64,000 nucleotides of DNA from assembly GCA_027924585.1 (NCBI GenBank), contig BSBM01000252.1, positions 806,001 through 870,000 on the forward strand, given 5' to 3'. A program made the position numbers and the translations under genes. This DNA is from Larix kaempferi (Eukaryota; Streptophyta; Pinopsida; Pinales; Pinaceae). Below, one piece after another: positions 9,358 through 20,126 of the stretch (its first letter is position 1; every line of letters begins with the position of its first letter). The notes below the pieces were generated by a model. The model did not search any database and had not been told where the DNA came from. It saw only the letters and a program-made list of their open reading frames with translations.

Positions 9358-12300
9358 TGTTATCACATATATAGTAGCCGGGCTACCATACATTATTTTT
9401 CTGATTCCAGTACACTATTCAGCCAGTTCCCTTGCATTGAGATGCTGAGATGAGCATCTATATTGGATCACTATCAGATTTTGGACAGTATATATTCCCC
9501 ATGCCATGACTGAGTCTCGGGACACTCAAAGAGATGACCGATGTAGCTATTATACCATTTTTACAAAGCAGACAGTAGTGCCCGAAGTTACAGCAGCAGT
9601 TTCAGAGGACAGATGATGGCTCAGAGGATGAGCATTCAGGGATATGACTCAGCAGGTATATCATGGTGTTGGGGTTATATTGCTTTTATATTCATTCTTA
9701 TGGCATGTCTTAGCATTTAGTATCATGATCTGGCGATCATATAGATATGTGGACCTGGTTGATCTTGTTATATATATTATATTGTCCCTACTCAGACTTA
9801 GAAGTTCACTATTCATACTCATTGGTTTTACCCTCCTTAGGGAGAATAGAGGTGATCATTCCACCAAATCTTGGCTTGCTAGTGTTGGCTTCATTATTCA
9901 TTGTCTTCATCCATCCATTACCTACCTTTTAGTTTATCACCCTGACTTACTACTTGACTAGTGGCATGGAGGACTTTTCCCCACTGTAGCCTCTGTATTG
10001 GATGAGCTTCTCTGTTTATTGTGTCTCGGCTCTGAGTTGGTGACAAAACTTACCTATGTTGAGTTGGATTTCCTTGAGAAGTCCCCCTAGTCACTAAATT
10101 TGTTGTTGGCTAAACCTAAAACCTTTAGTGCTGCCATGAATACAAAGTATGGAAATGAAATGTTATATCTTGTATGAAAAGCCCATTCATGCAATGTGTT
10201 TCTTAACACACATGAATGAAAGGCAAGCCAAATGAAAATGGCTATGAAATAAAATGTTATATCTTGTGAAATGTAAATACCTAGGTAAACAAGTTGTCTG
10301 TGACACACCTAAAAGTGCTCAAGTAAACAAGTGCCTTAAAAACACACCTACAGCAAAAAAGCCTAAATAAATGTAAATCTATGCAATGTGTTTATAAGCA
10401 CACATAGATCAAAGGTTATGGAAACTTTAGGCCCAGAAAGCAATAGAACTCAAAAGCTATATCAAAAAGATTGTTGGCCTCATTTGTATAATGGATTGTG
10501 CGCATCTGTTAAAGGTGAATAAACACTCTTTGAACAACTTACCCATTTGTGAGACACTGCCATTCCCTGTGTTGTTGCTCATTCAGTATATGCTATGGTG
10601 TGTATTCCCTTTCCCATCTCCAAAGTGTCACAATGTTGAGTTAGTGAGTCATCCCTTCGCCTAGCCAGTTTATTTTAGCCTTCACCCTTCACTAGCAAAT
10701 TGATCACAACTATGAAGTGAGTATGGTTTTGAAAGTCTAGTCTGAGTCATAAATAATAATTAGTGACACTATATATTTGTTGGTAGATCGCCAGTAATGA
10801 TTACTTTTTGTTATAATTGCTATTTGAATGAATTGTAGAGCATGCATTAACCTTTGACACTTTGTTGCAGCTTCCGATGATAGTTTGAGTTATATCTGGT
10901 CATGTTGACTTGGTCAAACCTAGTTTGACCAAGGTCAACCACAGGACATGAAATGATTAGACCTTATGATGATACAGATAGATGGTATATGGTCTATGAA
11001 CAGGTACATGATGGTTCTATGCATCAGATGCAGGGTTATGATGATGATTTATGGTTCTCAGCATTATTTAATCATTTACAAATTATTATTATTTCACCTA
11101 ATCGAGCATATTGGATATATTATATGATCTTGCATAGATCCATATGGTGTATGAGTACACATCTTGGATAGATTTGGACCTTCTGAGTCCAATGAGACAG
11201 TCTATTTTCAGTTCCGGGCAGTTACAGTGATGTTTGAGCCTCAGTTGGCTATCTTAGTGCAGATTTGGCCTGTCAGAGCAAAGATGGATTTTCTTTGGTT
11301 CACCTAGGGCGCTGTGCATGGAGGGGGTGGTCCAACCACTTGATTTTACCATATTAAACCCCTCCCAGACACACTAGTGACCTCACCTTGACAACGCAGG
11401 CACTCCAGGAGGTAGTTTGGGCAGTTTCACGCTTTTCGAGGTAGTTCAGAAATGGTAGAAATGGCTACAGAGGAATTTGATTTGGGCTACTGAGGCAATG
11501 TTATGGCATGGGATGATCAGTGATGATGAGTGGGATGTCTTCCACACCTTCTCCAGCAGTTTCAGCTTCATTGGGATCCACATCCATCACTTATGGCATT
11601 TTCTGATGATTTTTGGAGCCTCCTAAGCCTCACGATTTGTCCATAGAGGCACGATTTGGTACTTTGATGACTATGTTATTGATATTGTGCTATGGAGATT
11701 GACCAAGGGTGTCTAAAATTACCCCTTGGACCCACCATGAGCTAGATCTATTATTTTGTCATCATGATTTGGTGGGATTCCCTCTCCTAGGGTGATTTTG
11801 TCCACTTATTGTTATATTTTATTAGTGATCCATGTATTTTATTGTTGAGCTCATCTCAACCATTGATTAGATCTTTTGATCTTTTGATCTTTTAATCTCA
11901 GCCACTCATTCAAAAAGTGGTTAAATTGTGGACTCTCTCCCTCCTATTTAAAGGAGAGAGCTTCTCATTGTAAAGGGGACTCTTGGCTCTGGATTATTGG
12001 AATAGAGAATTATTATTGCATCTATCTCTTGTGTTGTGGTGAATGCTTTTGGAGTTCGTTCGTTGATTCTTCCTTTGCACTGGGTTATTGGAGATATTGT
12101 CTTGCCATATTTTTGTACCATTTTTTGCATCTATAGGTGGAGGCCGAATTCATTCAAGGAGGACGTATTGGTAGGGGAGGACCCTCCCTACTTCTTCTTT
12201 GGGTTTCTTCGTTGATAACAGGGAATATTACTGTCCCAGGACCTTCTATTTCATGTTACTTTTGCATTTCACTTGTATTTCCTCCATACTTGGCCTTTCT

Positions 12301-13607
12301 GATTGAAATCGCTTTCCTTGGATTGACAGGTAGAGGAGGTTGCACTTGTGGGCTAGGGCATCATTTCAGGCAAGCAAATTCAACAATCTCTCATTTGATC
12401 TCTGCGGGAGTCTTCCTCAACAACAAGGCATCTCTCTTCATCACTCAGGTATGATCTCAAGGTAATTTCTCTTTCCATGATCTTTCCATTTGTCTAAATG
12501 CTTCAAACCCTAATAATTCAAAACCCCCATTTTACATTTTTTCAGATCTAGCAAGATCCCCTTGGCTTCTGGGCATAAAATTTAAAACCCACCTCTACAG
12601 TATCTACGGCAATTCGGATCTGTAGTTTGGTGAGGATTGGCCCTCATTTGACCCATTTTCCAAGGCAAAGGAGCTTCTCCAAGGGAGGTCGCACTCTTTG
12701 GGAGAGGTGAGTTTGCTAGGATCTAGCACCTGGGTAAGTGAGATTCCACTTGATCCTTAATCTACACACCTAATAACCTACCCCCAGTGTGTCACTTCAA
12801 TGATTTTTTCCTTGTGGGCCCCATTCCTCATTTTGAGGGTTGTGCCCCACTTGGGTTATTTTGTCGCATACTTCAATCTCAGATCTACTGAGATCCAGCC
12901 ATTGGATTGTTCCAATCTTTTAGATCCACCTACATCTATACTTCAACATTCCAGATCTGTAATTTGGTGGACATCTGACTCCATTTGGCCCCTTTTCCAA
13001 GGCACTGATCTTTCTCCAAGCCCATTCGCCCCATTCGACTTTCCTAGATTGTTGGGTTAGCTTGTGGTTTGACCTTTGTTTTGGATGCTTGAACCCCTTG
13101 ACATTGTCATATCACTTCATCAAGCTCACTTTTGGTACTGGTTAGCCCCAATTTGGACCTTAACTACCCTGCATTGGACACTGTTCCCAAGGCAGTGGAT
13201 TTTCTCACAATTGACTGGTACCCTAATCCTTGATCTCATTATAAACTTCATAAGTCACTCACATAAATATGTTGGACCGAATCTACACTGTTTAAACCCC
13301 TTAATCCAACTTATCATTTACCTTGTGACTTTATCCATAGATCTAGGGTTTACCATACACCTTACGTACTTCACCTATACTTGATTTGATCTGGTGTTTT
13401 GGTTTGATCTCTCCTGTCGGGAGTAGATCTGGGTCTCCCCCTTTGTTGTCTTGGGCTAGATAACATAAAGTGAAGATTGCCTCGATTGGCGTGACAACCA
13501 TCCATTGGGAGTCGAGGCTATCTTGGTTGCACCTTTTTGGTTGCCCTTTCCTTCTGCCATCCATCTTGGATCTATCTCTAGGGACACCTACCAGTTTGGT
13601 GATAACA
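9358..13607 (+). mobile_element. Family-1 LTR A, 4.25 kb, 5' LTR of a Ty3-type element
   Basis: The start TGTTATCACATATATAGTAG and end GGTGATAACA match the ends of the solo LTR at 20127-24429. A primer-binding site follows at 13611. The promoter TATTTAAA is at 11945, about 2.6 kb into the LTR, the same offset as in the other copies. The downstream R/U5 part includes a roughly 330-bp internal repeat. At over 4 kb it is unusually long for an LTR. Confidence 0.8.
11945..11952 (+). promoter_or_regulatory. LTR A promoter TATA box
   Basis: TATTTAAA lies at the position where the sister LTRs have TATAAAA (22759) and TATATAA (36388), each followed by GGAG and a CCCC- or CTTC-containing stretch. Confidence 0.6.
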
Positions 13608-13610
13608 TTT

Positions 13611-13627
13611 TGGCGCCGTTGTCGGGG
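13611..13627 (+). promoter_or_regulatory. Primer-binding site of LTR A element
   Basis: TGGCGCCGTTGTCGGGG starts three bases after the LTR end. It is close to the TGGCGCCGTTGCCGGGG primer site used by plant Ty3-type elements, attributed to an aspartate tRNA. Confidence 0.8.
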
Positions 13628-13975
13628 AGGGCAGAAGCCTATCTAGGTTTGACATACTGTTCACATACTCTCTCCCTGCATTTTAAACGACATATATCTT
13701 GGTAGAAGAGTTTAAAGTCTACCTGGCAACTCTGAATCGTAACTCCGCTGAGGAGCGAGCTCATTTGCATCCTTACAATACATTTTATTTCAGTGAATTA
13801 CCTATGTGGTTCACCTGGCGACTCCACATAAGCAACTCCATTAGTGGTCGATCCTATCATTATCTAGAACCCATGGGGTGCATCATTTTGTTCTCAGGTT
13901 CTTGAATTTAAAATTAAATAAATAAAATATTATATATATATACATATATTAAAATAAAACAAAAAAAAATTATCC

Positions 13976-14281
13976 ATGGCTACTTCTGAGCAGCCTAGAA
14001 CTTTCGGTCGTTTGAAATTTTTTTATTTCTCAAAAATTGTTGGGTATCCTCATCATATTCCTCATCAAGCCTGTGAAAGGTTGCCTATTTTCAATGGAAG
14101 TTATGAAATCTCTACGAAAGGGCGCCTTGAAAGCTTTAGGGAAGTTCTTAACGATGAGGATGTGTGTATGAAACTATTGGCTTCGTCTTTCAAAGAAAGA
14201 GCTGGGCTCTGGCTTTCAAATTTGAAACTCAATGGCATTTCCGGATATGACATGTTTGAAAATAAATTCTTAGAAGAATGA
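13976..14281 (+). pseudogene. Ty3-type gag N-terminal fragment
   Basis: The 101-residue frame opens with MATSEQPRTFGRLKFF. It continues IVGYPHHIPHQACERLPIF, which parallels the gag at 50187 (QIVGYPHELLERAIEKLPTF), and DVCMKLLASSFKERAGLWL..L, the gag capsid signature. It ends in a stop where related gags continue with a tryptophan and several hundred more residues. No zinc knuckle, protease or polymerase follows, so the element is non-autonomous. Confidence 0.75.
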
Positions 14282-14298
14282 GGAAGTGAATTCAATGA

Positions 14299-15303
14299 TA
14301 TGTATCTTTCAAATCAAATCTAAGACAAAACTTTCCCCTTTCCGATCCTATTGTTGAATCATTTAACAATCAAATATCAAGTGATTTGTCAACATCCGGA
14401 GATGACCCATCCTGCTCAATTTCTTTTGAGGATAATCCTTCCACTTTTGAGTCAATCGAAAGTCAAATCTTTAATCATTGTACAAACCATAAGTTTTCAA
14501 ATTTCTTTTTAGGTAGCCCTAGTCCTAATCCTGAGGAAATTTCTGAGGATGAGCCTTTAGTCAACAGGTCTACTGAAGCTCTTCATTCAGAGGAACTCAC
14601 TAGTCATTCTAGCTTTAATGATCATTCAACTCCTTATCTCCTTATTGAAGAAGAAGAAAGGGGAGACATTGACCAAGATCCTTTAGTGGTAATTTCACAT
14701 GATCACTGTGCAAATAGTCAGGATGTTTTAAATGAACTTGTTAATTTTCTCCCTGACAAATTAAATAAAAATGATCATTTATCCTCATGTGAATTTAATG
14801 ATGAGTCAATAAAAGGTCAATCTCAAGATGAGGATGAATTAGTGAATCACACTAGATGCTCTAATCTTTGTTCCACTTCTTATAACGAGTCTTCAAATTT
14901 TTCCATCCTTAGTCAAGATAACTTCATCCATTTCTTAAAATTTGAATCTTGTCCTCGGTTTGTAAATATTAGACTTAGTCAAATGTTTATCATTCCTAGA
15001 ATAAATAGCATTGCTTTAAAAGGCCTTTCCTTTTGTCAAAATCCAAGGCCAAGTTTTTCTATCCATCTAGAAGAAAATGCATCCACTCTCTCTACCCATC
15101 CTTTTCAATCTTTTTGGGGTTGGTGGTCTAGTCAATCTTTTGCTTTTGAAATTTTCAATAAGAAGTTTAAGCATGATTGCAGGTTTGGAGAAAAAGTACT
15201 TCATTTCCCTTTTCAGTCACTTTGGAACCATAATGCTTGTTGTCAAGTTATCAATCACTCTTGGTGGCTAGAAAAGGTGTTTAAAGATCAATTCCATTTT
15301 TGA
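14299..15303 (+). CDS. Unrecognised acidic ORF in the LTR A element
   Basis: One frame stays open for about 334 codons from a stop near 14297 to the stop at 15303. The first candidate methionine-type start lies near 14386. The protein is rich in Ser, Asp, Glu and Asn, with acidic patches (PEEISEDEPL, IEEEERGDID, GQSQDEDELVNH). Its C-terminal third is hydrophobic and tryptophan-rich (FQSFWGWWSSQSFAFEIF, NHSWWLEKVF). No zinc knuckle, DSG, YxDD or integrase motif is present. It follows the gag fragment by a frameshift, so it may be a captured or novel retroelement ORF. No function is assigned. Confidence 0.45.
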   Translation, partial: YVSFKSNLRQNFPLSDPIVESFNNQISSDLSTSGDDPSCSISFEDNPSTFESIESQIFNHCTNHKFSNFFLGSPSPNPEEISEDEPLVNRSTEALHSEELTSHSSFNDHSTPYLLIEEEERGDIDQDPLVVISHDHCANSQDVLNELVNFLPDKLNKNDHLSSCEFNDESIKGQSQDEDELVNHTRCSNLCSTSYNESSNFSILSQDNFIHFLKFESCPRFVNIRLSQMFIIPRINSIALKGLSFCQNPRPSFSIHLEENASTLSTHPFQSFWGWWSSQSFAFEIFNKKFKHDCRFGEKVLHFPFQSLWNHNACCQVINHSWWLEKVFKDQFHF

Positions 15304-15720
15304 GCATCAAGTGGGTCTGACTTTGATTTTCCGTCTTTTGAACTTTAATTTATCTCCACTTGGTTTCTATTTGATCATTAATCCCAGGGAGAACCAAATT
15401 GAATATGCAAGAGAAGTGAGTAAGGAAAGTAGTTTATTAAATCAAATGCCATGTATTTGCCCTCCATCAATTTTAAACAATCATCTTCATGAATTTTATG
15501 ATCCTATCAATTCTTAGATGGAGGATGTTTGCAGTAATCAGTCTTTCCCTTGGCATGATTTAATTTTGCACCATTCAACTCCTTTTTCAATTTTTGAACA
15601 AGTCAGGAAAGTTGTGCTATCAATTTCATTAATCCTTTATCTAGTCCTGACTCATTTTCTAAGCAAAAATCAAAGAAGAATCATGATCACTCTATACATG
15701 ATATCCTATGTATGTCCTTA
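15304..15720 (+). other. Decayed continuation of the LTR A element
   Basis: Short open stretches in several frames (15311-15517 and from 15518) carry on the Asn/Ser-rich style of the preceding ORF, suggesting frameshifted coding DNA. No 3' LTR was found. Beyond about 15720 the sequence looks like ordinary AT-rich intron. Confidence 0.35.
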
Positions 15721-16150
15721 CTTCCTTCAGCAAAGTGGACTTCACGCGTACGCTATGAAAATCAAAAGAAGAGGCCCTGCAGTAATATATTTATATCTAT
15801 ACCCCTGCACACCCAACAAATACTATATGGTTTTTGCTGGGTATTTTATGCTTCTTAGTATTGTAACGAAAACATTTGCAGAGCATGAGAAGTAGACAGA
15901 TGATAGGCAATATCAAGACAATGTAAAAAAGTCACGTACTCAAAACATGTTACTCTAATACAAAACAATCATTGCCACCTAGAAACAAATTTAAAGAACT
16001 CCTGCAGAAGTAGCAACCATAGTCAAAGCATTATATCATCACCCAATCTGATGCAAGATCTTCATTCAAACAAAATGGAAATTACAAAAAGGTAGTAGGA
16101 AATGATATTTAGAACCAACATAGATGAAAAAAGCAAAAACTGTGACTTAC
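15721..16150. other. DDI1 downstream intron sequence
   Basis: AT-rich DNA follows the donor of the exon at 16151-16267. No gene or repeat structure is recognised. Confidence 0.5.
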
Positions 16151-16267
16151 GATTTCTTCCTGTTTTTTGCGTTCAAGCTGCAGCCTTTGCTGGTGTTGCT
16201 GTCTGAGACTATTTTGAAAAACGTCCAAGTTGTCCCCAAGAACAGCCTCTGCAAATGCTGGATCTCT
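16151..16267 (-). CDS. DDI1: DDI1 exon, helical domain
   Basis: This 39-codon exon has an acceptor ending ATTGCAG and a donor GTAAGT. It encodes RDPAFAEAVLGDNLDVFQN and then a basic, glutamine-rich helix with RQQHQQRLQLERKKQEEI. The same helix appears in plant DDI1 just before the protease domain. It continues in phase 0 from the LLLE end of the preceding exon. It is the last exon visible in the window: no sequence for the following segment or the protease active site was seen to its left, where retroelements begin about 0.4 kb away. Reading past the donor reaches a stop quickly, as expected for an intron. Confidence 0.92.
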
Positions 16268-16575
16268 CTGCAATATTTGGTCAAGAAACAAATGAATTTG
16301 AAGTCAAACTAAAAATACCATACTGCTTTATCAAAAAAAAAAAAAATACCATCCTGATTTCCAGATATAATCTGATAATGAGTTTTAAGTTTGCATTAGA
16401 ATTGCATTCCAACTTACAATACAAAAACAGCATTTTCAAGTTGTAACCATCCAGTTAAAAAATTATAAGAAATCAGCTAAGTCACATGACACAATGACAC
16501 AGGACATAGGACATGGAGGACACATGGATATGAGTATCCGACACGGGACACGGCGACCCCAGAAATAGGACACTG

Positions 16576-16578
<3 letters not shown>

Positions 16579-16606
<28 letters not shown>
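16579..16606. repeat. (AT)n microsatellite
   Basis: An uninterrupted run of alternating A and T, about 28 bases. Confidence 0.9.
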
Positions 16607-16859
16607 CCAATTTTTTTTAAAACTAGAACATTTACAGAATATTGATACATCATACAATGATAGAAGCTACAAACTTACAACTAGTTACTACATCAACCAT
16701 TCAATGATGAATCATGATCAAGCACACAAGAATAATAGTAGTTTAGAATTAGAACCATAAATTGCACATTTCTGATTAAGTTCAAAATCAAAATGTATTA
16801 CATAGATGTCGAGAGAATGCCACTGGCAAATACAAAATAGGGAAGAATCTCATAGCTGC

Positions 16860-17193
16860 TCAGTGGTACTGGCCACTGTCAATAGTCCTCCTCCGTGACA
16901 AAATCACCATCAATGCCATCGCTTTCTCCTCATCCAGTAGGTGGAGGGTACCCAAGGAAGTTTGGGAAGAGAGAACTTGCAAATTCTGCAATAAGGGTGT
17001 GGTGGAGACAGAATGGCACTTCATCATAGAATGTGCAGCCAACAATGATATACGCATTCGGTATGAACACAGCTTAAAGGTTGACAACATGCACTGTCTA
17101 TTTGACGAGGATAAGATCAACCAGATTGCTAGCCTTCTAGTCAAGCTCCGTAGCATAAGATCCGACATTGGAAAGTGTATGAAGATGAGTTAG
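16860..17193 (+). pseudogene. Non-LTR retroelement C-terminal fragment, zinc-finger type
   Basis: The plus frame reads RWRVPKEVWEERTCKFCN, then ETEWHFIIECAAN and ends with a stop after KCMKMS at 17193. The C-x2-C, WHF and EC spacing matches the zf-RVT finger found near the C-terminus of plant non-LTR reverse transcriptases. No polymerase domain precedes it. It may belong with the fragment at 29440, which is in the same orientation. Confidence 0.5.
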
Positions 17194-17282
17194 GGTTGTT
17201 ATTCTCTTGGTCCCTTAGGCTGTTCAGCCTCGTGGACGTCATTAAAATCAATCAAGCTCCTCCTCCTCTGTAGCCAATCCAT

Positions 17283-17341
17283 CCTGCTCTTCCATCCATC
17301 CATCCATCCTCCTCCTCCTCATCCTCCTCCTCCTCCTCCAC
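17283..17341. repeat. (ATCC)n and (TCC)n simple repeat
   Basis: CCATCCATCCATCC followed by a CTCCTCCTC-type run. Confidence 0.85.
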
Positions 17342-17832
17342 TTTTTTGAAGAGGACACATGTCCTAAAACACAGGACACGTTAGAGCACGTGTCCGACAT
17401 GTGCCCAAAATGTGTCCTGCGTTTTAGGACATGTTAAAACTCGTGTCCGACATGTGTCATGCCATTTTACAAGTACAACATGTTGGACACAGGCATGGAG
17501 GCCTATATGGCCATGTCATGTTTCATAGGAAATAAGTTTGAACTTATCCAAATCAACTGTATAGGATCCATCGAATCTTGGAACACAGTATAAGGAGGAG
17601 ATAAAAGTGTCCTTACTTAATGAAGCAACTTGAAATCCACCATATTACATGACAAACTGGTTGTGAAAACATGCTAAACACAGTTGTTCATAGAAAATAT
17701 AGTATCAAATAACAAACTGGATGCATATATTTGCTAAGTTACCAGAATACGAATATGGATCTCGATACAGATCCGCCAAATGTTTTAAATGCCAGGATCC
17801 GAAGACGACGAGGATATATCAAGTATAAAAGA

Positions 17833-18857
17833 TGTTAGTTTTTATAACTCGGTTGGTGCTTCCCCATGATTTTGATGTCACATGGGGGGGACAAAGTTGT
17901 CTTTCCTAGTGTTAATTTGTAAATATAATAAAGTGACCTATATTTTAAAAATGAATTTCACTTAAGTAAAGTGGGTCCCTTATGTAAATGTGCATTTATT
18001 TATTATTAAAAGGAGTTAAATGTGCAATTAATGATGACCCTTTAGATCTTTTAATCCTAGCCATTCATTGAGGAAGTAAGGGTTATTGAAGGTAGTTAGG
18101 GTTCATGAGGGGTTTAAGTGATTATTTTAAAAGTGACATCAAGTGAGAAGAAGACAAGTGAGAGAGAGAAATTAAATGTTGAAGGAGATTTCTGTTTTGT
18201 GAGAGTTGTTCATCAAGACAACTTGAGGGCACAATTCCCTAGAAATTCCTGTAGCATTCATTGGACCGTACAGTCAGACTGTACAGCCATCATTGCAGAC
18301 CATACAAGCACAGAAAACGAGGCAGATTGCTGGCACAGATTTCGAGACAGTTGAGGTGGAGTTTGGCAAGAATTTCAAGATTGTTGTTTCTGCATTTAAT
18401 GCTGGGAACAACCCATACAGTCCATACTGTACGTACCTGGCAAGAATCCCGAAAAACTGTTGTGTACAGTTCGCACGTGTGGGTTGAATGTGAGTATTAT
18501 TTGGCACAATTTCCAATGCAGATTTGCAGATGACAGGGGTTTCTGAAATTATTTTGATGTTGTAGAAGAAATTCTGAGTTGTTGAATTTCTGAGTTTATC
18601 TCTCATAAATAAAATTCTTTCTCTAGGTTTTCCTCTGGTGAGGTTTTGCCCTGGGCTTGGCCGTAAATTTCTGTGTTGCATTTATCTTCAGTTCACAAGA
18701 TTGGTTGTATGGTGTTTATGCCTAAACTATCAAAAAATTCATTACAGTGTGATACATGAATTCATAGTTCATAAAAGTCATAAATCAGATTTGCAATCAA
18801 AGTGTTTGATAAAAGTCCAATAAGAAGCTTTTTGTGATTGTTTATCAAATTTCTTCA
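17833..18857 (+). mobile_element. Ty1/copia element, 5' LTR (1025 bp)
   Basis: It starts TGTTAGTTTTTATAACTCGG and ends TTTCTTCA directly before the primer site. The first 550 bases are repeated closely at 24760-25315, the 3' LTR. The middle third (18220-18540) has scattered GCACAgATTTCGAG-like words and inverted TGTACAG/CTGTACA words. Confidence 0.88.
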
Positions 18858-18869
18858 TGGTATCAGAGC
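18858..18869 (+). promoter_or_regulatory. Primer-binding site of the copia element
   Basis: TGGTATCAGAGC directly abuts the LTR and is the standard initiator-methionine tRNA site of Ty1/copia elements. Confidence 0.92.
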
Positions 18870-18958
18870 GAGGTTGCTGATGAAAGTGTGTTAAGTTGTG
18901 TTGATACAGAACAGAAGAGGTTCAAGTTAGGGTCAGTCAAAATTTATTAGTTAAAGTC

Positions 18959-20126
18959 ATGGCCTCAGTAAGATTACGGTATGAAGACATACTGGATGGG
19001 TCTGATAATTTCAACCCTTGGAAAGAACACATAATTGTATTGTTCAAAGAGTTGGAGCTATGGGATATTGTTGGTGCTTCTGACACCATCACAATTCCCA
19101 TAGATGCTGCTCAGAAGACTGCCTTTGAGAAGAAAGATATCAAGGCACAAAGAATCTTTTTGGACTCCGTAAAAGATCATGTGATACCCCACATCACAGG
19201 TAAGTCGCATGCTTTTGAAATTTGGAAAGCTTTATGTACACTTTACCAAAGTAAGAACTAGAACAGAAAGATGGTTCTCAGAGAAAAACTAAGGAACACC
19301 AAGATGATTGATACTGATACAGTAACCACTTATCTCACCAAGATTTCTCAAGTTAGAGATGAACTGGGTGCTGCTGGTGAGAAAGTGGAGGATGAAGAGC
19401 TAGTCAGATATGCTCTTAATGGATTCACTACAAAATGGCACACATTTGTGCAAGGAGTAGTTGCTAGAGAGAAACTTCCAGATTGGACAAGGTTATGGGA
19501 TGACTTTGTGCAAGAAGAGTCTCGGGAGGGGGCATTCCAGAATAGCACCCAGAGCAGTGAAGATAATGTAGCCCTTGTATCCAAAAGCAAGGCTAAAGGG
19601 GGTACCAAAAAGGAGAAAGACCTTAGTAAGGCTCGATGTTTTAACTGCAACAAGTATGGCCATTATGCTAGTCAATGTCCGAAGAAGAAGGGGACTGAAG
19701 AAAAAGAAGCAGCAGCCATCAGTAGAAATAGAAGAATTTGCTGCCCAATTTGAAAAGGAATTTTCTTTGGTGTCAGTACAAACTAGTGTAGGCAGTTCAG
19801 TAGATTACCATGGCTCATGGATAGTTGACAGTGGGTCAACTAGCCATATGACCGAGACATATGGAGTTTTTCAGAGGATAGAAGAGATAACTCCAGGACA
19901 CTTTGTTGAAACAGATATTGGAAACCCTCAACAATAGATAAGAGGAGTTGGAACTATGAGATTCCAACTATATTTTGGAGAAATTCTTGAAGTAGACAGG
20001 GTACTATTTGTTCCAGGTATAAAAGTCAGCAGACTTTCTGTATCATCACTGGAGGATGACAGGTATGGACTTTTCATCAAGACAAGACATGTGTTTCTCT
20101 ACCGGGTAGAGAACCCAATTGGTACC
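18959..20126 (+). pseudogene. Ty1/copia gag, protease and start of integrase region, broken
   Basis: The gag begins at 18959 (MASVRLRYEDILDG, then NFNPWKEHI). It has an in-frame TAG at 19259 but otherwise continues to the zinc knuckle CFNCNKYGHYASQC near 19637, whose C-x2-C-x4-H-x4-C spacing is intact. A frameshift follows near 19690. The protease carries WIVDSGSTSHMT near 19820, then a stop at 19935, then the gag-pre-integrase segment ending IGT at 20126, where a solo LTR interrupts it. The frame resumes beyond the solo LTR at 24430. The polymerase and most of integrase are missing altogether. Confidence 0.88.

Larger units (their letters stand above)
16480..17515. mobile_element. Repeat-ended non-autonomous DNA transposon (probable hAT type)
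   Basis: The left part (16485-16560) and right part (17345-17500) carry many copies of GGACA/TGTCC and GACAC/GTGTC. The left end includes CGACACGGGACACGGCGA, nearly the same as GGGACACGGCGAGG in the hAT element at 1-1719. The interior holds an (AT)n run, a non-LTR retroelement fragment and a TCC-rich run. Exact termini and target duplication could not be fixed. Confidence 0.45.

Noticed and set aside
18274-18681. 135-codon minus frame
   Set aside because: It lies inside the copia 5' LTR, which is defined by its partner LTR and primer site.
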